Source of the DNA: Blautia sp. AF19-10LB
GTDB lineage: Bacteria > Bacillota > Clostridia > Lachnospirales > Lachnospiraceae
Assembly (NCBI RefSeq): GCF_003461245.1
Contig: NZ_QTWS01000020.1
Location: 1-39,563, forward strand
DNA: 39,563 nt
Direction of reading: 5' to 3'
Positions 35,546 to 39,563 of the stretch are shown piece by piece. The first letter of the stretch is position 1. Each line of letters begins with the position of its first letter. A program made the position numbers and the translations under genes. The notes beneath the pieces were generated by a model, which saw only the letters and a program-made list of their open reading frames with translations, ran no database searches and was not told the DNA's origin.

Positions 35546-36652
35546 TTATTCCCGCACTTCAAGCCACTGGTCAATGTTCCCAAAATGTACCGCCTGCAGG
35601 TTATCTACATCAACCAGTTGCGGGAAGCTGTTTCTGATGATCATGACACCATTTTCTTTATCCTGTTTTTCTCCACCGCCAGCGATGCCTCCCATGGTCA
35701 TATCAAGTGTTAAAACCGTTCCATCTTTATAACGCACCTGGTCAATACTGGTTCTGGCATAAAGATCCATGCCAAAGTCCGTACCTGCGTACTCAAATTT
35801 GTTTTTTTCATCTTCATACACCTTCATAGCTTCATCATAATCAAGATATAATGACCATAAAAGGGGCGTTACTTCCATTTTTTTCACTGTGATTTCATAA
35901 CCTCCAAAATCACATTTCCGGTTCACTTCCAGAGTTGTCGGAGGCTTTACTGCACCCAGAGTCCATTTAAAATCCCATGTTCCATCTGTAATAACAGTCG
36001 TATCATAATCTCCTTCCCCCGTAAGATTCTTTAATGTGATTTCTACTGTTTTATTACTCAGATCATAATCACCGTCATAAGATATACAGGCGTTAAAATA
36101 CTTAAGATGTGCAGAATTTTGATCTGTTTTCAGTAACACATCCTGTCCTACCCCAGTACTGAAACTTCCAAATCTGTTATCGTCCATTGCATATACTTCC
36201 TTTCCATCGATCTTAAAATGTGTCATCTCCTCAAAAGAAGTATGATCAGTCATAGAAATACTGTCATCTGTTTTCACTTCAAAAAAAGCATACAGGAATC
36301 CCTGATCCTGAATAGAATCTGTCAGGGTAACCGTCACACCATTTTGTGTTACAGACTGGTCTATATTCTGAATATAAGTTGATTCCTGCAGTGTCTCCTG
36401 CTGTTCCTCCGATGGATCCAGTCTTTTCACCAGGTAATCATTCCATTTAAAGAACTCTTTTGCAGCCACAGTAACAGCCATACCAGTACAGATTACTGCT
36501 GCTGCAATCAATAATCGTCCACTGATTTTTTTTCTTTTGTATTTTTTATCAACTGAATCCGACTGTTCAATCTGTTTTAGTGTATCTTCAAATTTATTAT
36601 GAAAATCCTGTGGTACTTCCGGTGCGATATTATTCCATTTCTTCTCTAACAT
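35546..36652 (-). CDS. membrane-anchored anti-sigma-type protein, DUF4179-like
   Basis: 368 aa with a cytoplasmic N-terminus (1-45), one transmembrane helix (about 47-65, GRLLIAAAVICTGMAVTVAA) and a large extracellular beta-rich domain typical of DUF4179 proteins. It overlaps the upstream ECF sigma gene by 7 bp, so it is the probable anti-sigma partner holding the sigma factor at the membrane until an envelope signal arrives. The N-terminal part lacks a recognisable zinc-binding HxxxCxxC motif. Signal and targets are unknown. Confidence 0.8.
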   Translation of the reverse strand: MLEKKWNNIAPEVPQDFHNKFEDTLKQIEQSDSVDKKYKRKKISGRLLIAAAVICTGMAVTVAAKEFFKWNDYLVKRLDPSEEQQETLQESTYIQNIDQSVTQNGVTVTLTDSIQDQGFLYAFFEVKTDDSISMTDHTSFEEMTHFKIDGKEVYAMDDNRFGSFSTGVGQDVLLKTDQNSAHLKYFNACISYDGDYDLSNKTVEITLKNLTGEGDYDTTVITDGTWDFKWTLGAVKPPTTLEVNRKCDFGGYEITVKKMEVTPLLWSLYLDYDEAMKVYEDEKNKFEYAGTDFGMDLYARTSIDQVRYKDGTVLTLDMTMGGIAGGGEKQDKENGVMIIRNSFPQLVDVDNLQAVHFGNIDQWLEVRE

Positions 36653-37185
36653 GACATTTTCCCCTTTCCTGTTATTCTCTTTAATTGCTTGCTGTTTTTC
36701 CCAGTTGCCGGTCTTTTCTCTTCTTCGGATAACTGCACCTTCAAAAACTCTCTTGCACGTGAAAGTCTGCTTTTGATCGTTCCTTCCGGAATATCCAGAG
36801 CCTCACTGATCTCTTTCAATGAAAATCCTTCTAAATAATACAATGTTACCAAAACCCTCAGATCCTCCGGAAGTTCCATAATCGCCATATACAGATGACT
36901 GTATCTGTCCTCCTCAGTCATTTTCATATTGTCCATATATTCTTCATATGGAATAACATTTTTTCTTTTCCGAAGAATCCCTTTGCATTCATTGATCAAT
37001 ATCCTTGTGATCCATGTTCGGAAATATTTTTCTTTCTTTAAAGTGGGAAGTTTTTCATATGCCTTAAGAATTGTTTCCTGCACAGCATCCCCACAATCAG
37101 AGTCATTCTTCAGAATGGACTTTGATATATGATACAGCATGGCTTCTGCATCCCGAACCTCCTTAATAAATACATCTTTTGTCAT
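36646..37185 (-). CDS. ECF-type RNA polymerase sigma factor (first pair)
   Basis: 179 aa with sigma region 2 (ILKNDSDCGDAVQETILKAYEKL and FRTWITRILINECKGILRKR) and region 4 helix-turn-helix (YYLEGFSLKEISEALDIPEGTIKSRLSRAREFL). AAGGAG precedes the ATG. Paired by overlap with a DUF4179-like membrane protein, a common arrangement in Clostridia for envelope stress. A basic tail (about 25 residues) extends beyond region 4. Confidence 0.92.
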   Translation of the reverse strand: MTKDVFIKEVRDAEAMLYHISKSILKNDSDCGDAVQETILKAYEKLPTLKKEKYFRTWITRILINECKGILRKRKNVIPYEEYMDNMKMTEEDRYSHLYMAIMELPEDLRVLVTLYYLEGFSLKEISEALDIPEGTIKSRLSRAREFLKVQLSEEEKRPATGKNSKQLKRITGKGKMSC

Positions 37186-37544
37186 AACTTTGTCTTCTCC
37201 TTTTGTCCAGCTGGATTACTACTCATGTTTACTTTTACACTAATTAGATGCATCGGAAAGGAAATCGGTTCTCATAAAAGTATTTTTTCCGTTGCCTCTT
37301 CCATTGCCAACGAAATATCCACTTTTTTTAATCCCTGTTCTGTTTGTGTTTGTATTTTTTATGTAATTCCGTAATATATTTCTCAAGTTTCTCTGTATAT
37401 GTGCAATAATTCCAGAAACGGTGCTAATTTATCCGGTAGTTTCATTTTTACTCTCTTGCGTTTTTTACATTCTCCGTATTATACTACCATTTCACCAGAA
37501 TATTTTCAGAAGTTTTACAAACAAAAAGATGGACATAAGCAAGA
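37186..37544. other. intergenic region without a recognised gene
   Basis: About 360 bp upstream of the first sigma gene. It should contain that gene's promoter (minus strand), but no confident ECF-type pair was identified. The rest resembles non-coding flank of the transposase remnant that follows. Confidence 0.4.
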
Positions 37545-37960
37545 TCATACATGACAGAAGCACTCCTTGCATTGCCAATCAGATCCGGATTCGGATATTC
37601 ATCAACGATGGATACCAGGTTGTGTTTTGTATATCAGCTGTCACAAGGGATGATGACATGATCTTTGCTGTGAAATTCAGGCATAACCTGCCGGATCATG
37701 GAGGCTGCCAGTTCCAGTTTAGACTCTTTTTTTCTGCCACATACGATAACCAAGAGGAACGGAAAGATGAGATACTTTATCCCCATTCCAGACAGGTACG
37801 CAGAGCATGACTCTCACAAAGCAGTGTCCATTCAGATAGTTGGAACCGTTGTGTGCGGCTCAGTATAGATAATATCAGCAGAAATAAGGTATCTGCTGTC
37901 GGAACAGAAAAGTTTCAAAATAGATCAAAAAATATTGCTGAAGTCTGCCTATCAGTGTTT
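37545..37960 (-). pseudogene. degenerate DDE transposase fragment
   Basis: Minus-strand translation gives LNGHCFVRVMLCVPVWN, then VSHLSVPLGYRMWQKK, a frameshift in a run of seven A (37727-37733), then ESKLELAASMIRQVMPEF, VIIPCDS, a stop (TGA at 37636-37634) where Trp is expected, YTKHNLVSIVDEYPNPDLIG and NARSASVMYDLA. This is the catalytic part of an IS4/IS701-like DDE transposase (DDE_5 type; exact family uncertain). Both ends are lost, and no terminal inverted repeats were found. The long plus-strand frame across this region is an antisense artefact. Confidence 0.75.
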
Positions 37961-38106
37961 TTTCGCTGTATAATGTTTTTGCCGTACAGGGTCACTTTCC
38001 TTTGTAATGTTTTATACCAAATTCATTATACATCAGGAAATCCTATACGATATTTTTTTATAAAAAAGTTGTAAAGTGGTGTATCAATATCATAATTTTC
38101 TAAAAT

Positions 38107-38163
38107 TGAAACTTTTTGCTCTTTGACAGGATATATAAGAATGTAAAGGTTAAAAGCTTTTAA
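38107..38163 (+). promoter_or_regulatory. putative ECF promoter and palindrome before second sigma gene
   Basis: TGAAACTTTT (38107-38116) resembles the AAC-type -35 of ECF promoters, with GGATATA (38129-38135) 16 bp further on, which would allow autoregulation. A perfect 14-bp palindrome TTAAAAGCTTTTAA lies at 38150-38163, in the leader before the AGGA ribosome binding site. Confidence 0.4.
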
Positions 38164-38197
38164 TTTTTGAAAATATTAAAAAGAAAGTAGGATTGAT

Positions 38198-38737
38198 ATG
38201 ACAGATGAATCAGAGCTTTTGCAGCGTCTCAGGAACAGAGAAAAAAATTCAATAGATGAAGCAATCCGAATTTATACGCCGTATTTGAGTACTGTTTTGT
38301 ATCATATGGTCGGCAATTCACTGCCGAAAGAGGATATTGAAGAAATTGTGGCAGACGTGTTTGTTGTACTTTGGAAGAATACCGGGAGGATAGATTTACA
38401 GAAAGGTACATTACGGTCATATCTTGCTACTGTTGCCCGGAATTTTGCTCTGAAACGGATAAACAGAAAAACGGATCATACATTTCTTGAAGATATTGAA
38501 CTGTCAGATGGCAAGGATTGCATTGAAGAGAATTTTCACAATAACTATGTATGGGAAACAGTTATGAGCCTTGGCGAACCTGACAGCGAGATTTTTGTAA
38601 GGCGGTATAAATTTGATGAAAAAATCAAGGACATTTCTAAATCAATGGGACTTAATATTTCTACAGTTAAGACCAGACTTTCGAGAGGAAAAAGAAAACT
38701 CAGAAAAATGTTATCGAATGCGGAGGAAAGATTATGA
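38198..38737 (+). CDS. ECF-type RNA polymerase sigma factor (second pair)
   Basis: 179 aa. Region 2 contains LPKEDIEEIVADVFVVLWKN and LRSYLATVARNFALKRINRK; region 4 contains FDEKIKDISKSMGLNISTVK and TRLSRGKRKLRKML. It is transcribed away from the first ECF pair. It overlaps the next gene by 4 bp (ATGA), so sigma factor and partner are co-translated. Only distant similarity to the first sigma factor is visible. Confidence 0.9.
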   Translation: MTDESELLQRLRNREKNSIDEAIRIYTPYLSTVLYHMVGNSLPKEDIEEIVADVFVVLWKNTGRIDLQKGTLRSYLATVARNFALKRINRKTDHTFLEDIELSDGKDCIEENFHNNYVWETVMSLGEPDSEIFVRRYKFDEKIKDISKSMGLNISTVKTRLSRGKRKLRKMLSNAEERL

Positions 38738-39528
38738 GAAGAAAAAATTTGCTTAAAGAATTGGGAATACAAAAACAAGCAGATACTTCCTGCAATGCTC
38801 TTGATATTGATACAGAGAATGTCAGACAGAGAGTTTATGCAAAACTTGACTTTGCAGACACAGAAAGGAAGCAAACGACTATGAGATCAAAAAAGAAAAT
38901 ATTACCTTTGTTGATAGCTGCAACACTTACAATTGGAGTTACTGCTGTAGCAGCAACAGGAAAGATTTCAATGTGGACAGGTTCATCTGCATCACGTGCT
39001 AATTATACGTCTCTTCCAACGTCAAAACAGGTTACAAAGGATATTGGGTATAGACCGGTATTGATTGATACCTTTGAGAACGGGTACTGCTTCAAAGAGG
39101 GCAATATTATAAAAAACAGTTTTAAGGATGGTAATGCAAATGTAATTGAGAATTTTAAATCTGTGTCCTTTGATTATCAGAAGAATGGAGATGTTGTATC
39201 GTTTGAACAGCAGAAATTTAACTCAGAACTTACTCCGTCAGGTGATATTATTGCCACTGTAAATGGAACAAATTTGTATTATGTACATTATATAAATAAA
39301 GTGGTATCGGATGATTACGAATTGACAGAACAAGATAAAAAAGACCAGTCCAGTGGAAAAGTTGTATTCAGTTACGATGACAATGCTTCTCAGATTGAAG
39401 TCAGTCAGGTTCAAAGCGTTAACTGGAATAAGGATGGCATCCAGTATGATTTGCTGCAAATAGATGGAAAATTATCTGCCGGAGAACTTGCAGATATGGC
39501 GAGAGAGGTTATTAATAACAGAAGATAA
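38734..39528 (+). CDS. membrane-anchored anti-sigma-type protein (second pair)
   Basis: 264 aa: cytoplasmic N-terminus of about 55 residues, one transmembrane helix (about 56-74, ILPLLIAATLTIGVTAVAA) and an extracellular domain of about 185 residues with no motif I recognise. Position and topology indicate an anti-sigma factor or cognate sensor for the ECF sigma gene it overlaps. GGAGG precedes the ATG. Mature domain is not obviously related to the DUF4179 partner at 35.5 kb. Confidence 0.75.
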   Translation: MRRKNLLKELGIQKQADTSCNALDIDTENVRQRVYAKLDFADTERKQTTMRSKKKILPLLIAATLTIGVTAVAATGKISMWTGSSASRANYTSLPTSKQVTKDIGYRPVLIDTFENGYCFKEGNIIKNSFKDGNANVIENFKSVSFDYQKNGDVVSFEQQKFNSELTPSGDIIATVNGTNLYYVHYINKVVSDDYELTEQDKKDQSSGKVVFSYDDNASQIEVSQVQSVNWNKDGIQYDLLQIDGKLSAGELADMAREVINNRR

Positions 39529-39533
39529 AAAAA

Positions 39534-39563
39534 AGATGGTGGATTCAGTCTAGTTCACCATCT
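39534..39563 (+). terminator. terminator hairpin at window end
   Basis: AGATGGTG (39534-39541) / CACCATCT (39556-39563), perfect 8-bp stem 5 bp after the anti-sigma stop codon. The following T-run, if any, lies outside the window. Confidence 0.65.

Noticed and set aside
37421..37810. 129-codon plus-strand frame between the sigma gene pairs
   Set aside because: The opposite strand encodes clear transposase motifs over the same bases, so this frame is antisense to a pseudogene.

Overview
The window reads as chromosome of a low-GC, Gram-positive gut anaerobe, most likely a Lachnospiraceae (Blautia, Dorea or Mediterraneibacter type). The signs are A/T-rich codon use, strong AGGAGG ribosome binding sites, YesM/YesN and AraC regulators beside GH2 and GH29 glycosidases, a GPH sugar symporter, a PadR-controlled membrane protein, lantibiotic immunity genes and a TnpV fragment. 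Genus is an inference; there is no rRNA or tRNA to anchor it.

Layout. 0-8 kb, minus strand: a 23-codon stump of a sugar-binding-protein gene, a YesM/YesN two-component system, an alpha-L-fucosidase (GH29) and a LacZ-type GH2 enzyme, with a divergent AraC regulator (8.2-9.05 kb). 9.1-10.8 kb: a RodA/FtsW-like protein with a cytoplasmic HAAS-like prefix, plus its PadR partner. 10.9-15.8 kb: an antimicrobial-peptide-type module (response regulator, short-loop histidine kinase, ABC ATPase, double-FtsX permease). 16.1-19.3 kb: a three-gene ABC-3C conflict system (SMEK protein, small middle component, DUF2326 ATPase). 19.4-20.8 kb: a graveyard holding a frameshifted asnB 3' end, a galE that lost its NAD-binding N-terminus, and an unknown remnant. 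20.9-26.1 kb: lanF-E-G-I-R-K, lantibiotic immunity and sensing genes with no biosynthetic genes, next to a truncated tnpV. 26.5-29.3 kb: signal peptidase I and asparagine synthase, the latter behind a promoter packed with three operator-like dyads. 29.5-35.1 kb: the last codons of a lost sugar ABC permease, two more GH29 fucosidases, a GPH symporter and a second AraC regulator. 35.2-35.5 kb: an unlisted mini-gene for a 23-residue aromatic/basic peptide. 35.5-39.5 kb: two ECF sigma/anti-sigma pairs pointing away from each other around a dead transposase.

How it fits together. The two glycan loci, 26 kb apart, look like one regulon. The GH2 and symporter promoters share an identical 19-bp element placed exactly 35 bp upstream of a TATAAT box. 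The two large fucosidases share about 995 bp at about 98% DNA identity, while their ends, promoters and C-terminal domains differ, which points to gene conversion. A likely pathway is import of a fucosylated oligosaccharide by the symporter, defucosylation by three cytoplasmic GH29 enzymes, then beta-galactoside cleavage by GH2. Between these halves lie defence and immunity cassettes with mobile-element debris.

No tRNA, rRNA, CRISPR array, known riboswitch or intact insertion sequence was recognised. Several starts are moved inward from the longest frame on ribosome-binding-site evidence. All family names come from reading motifs, not from database searches.
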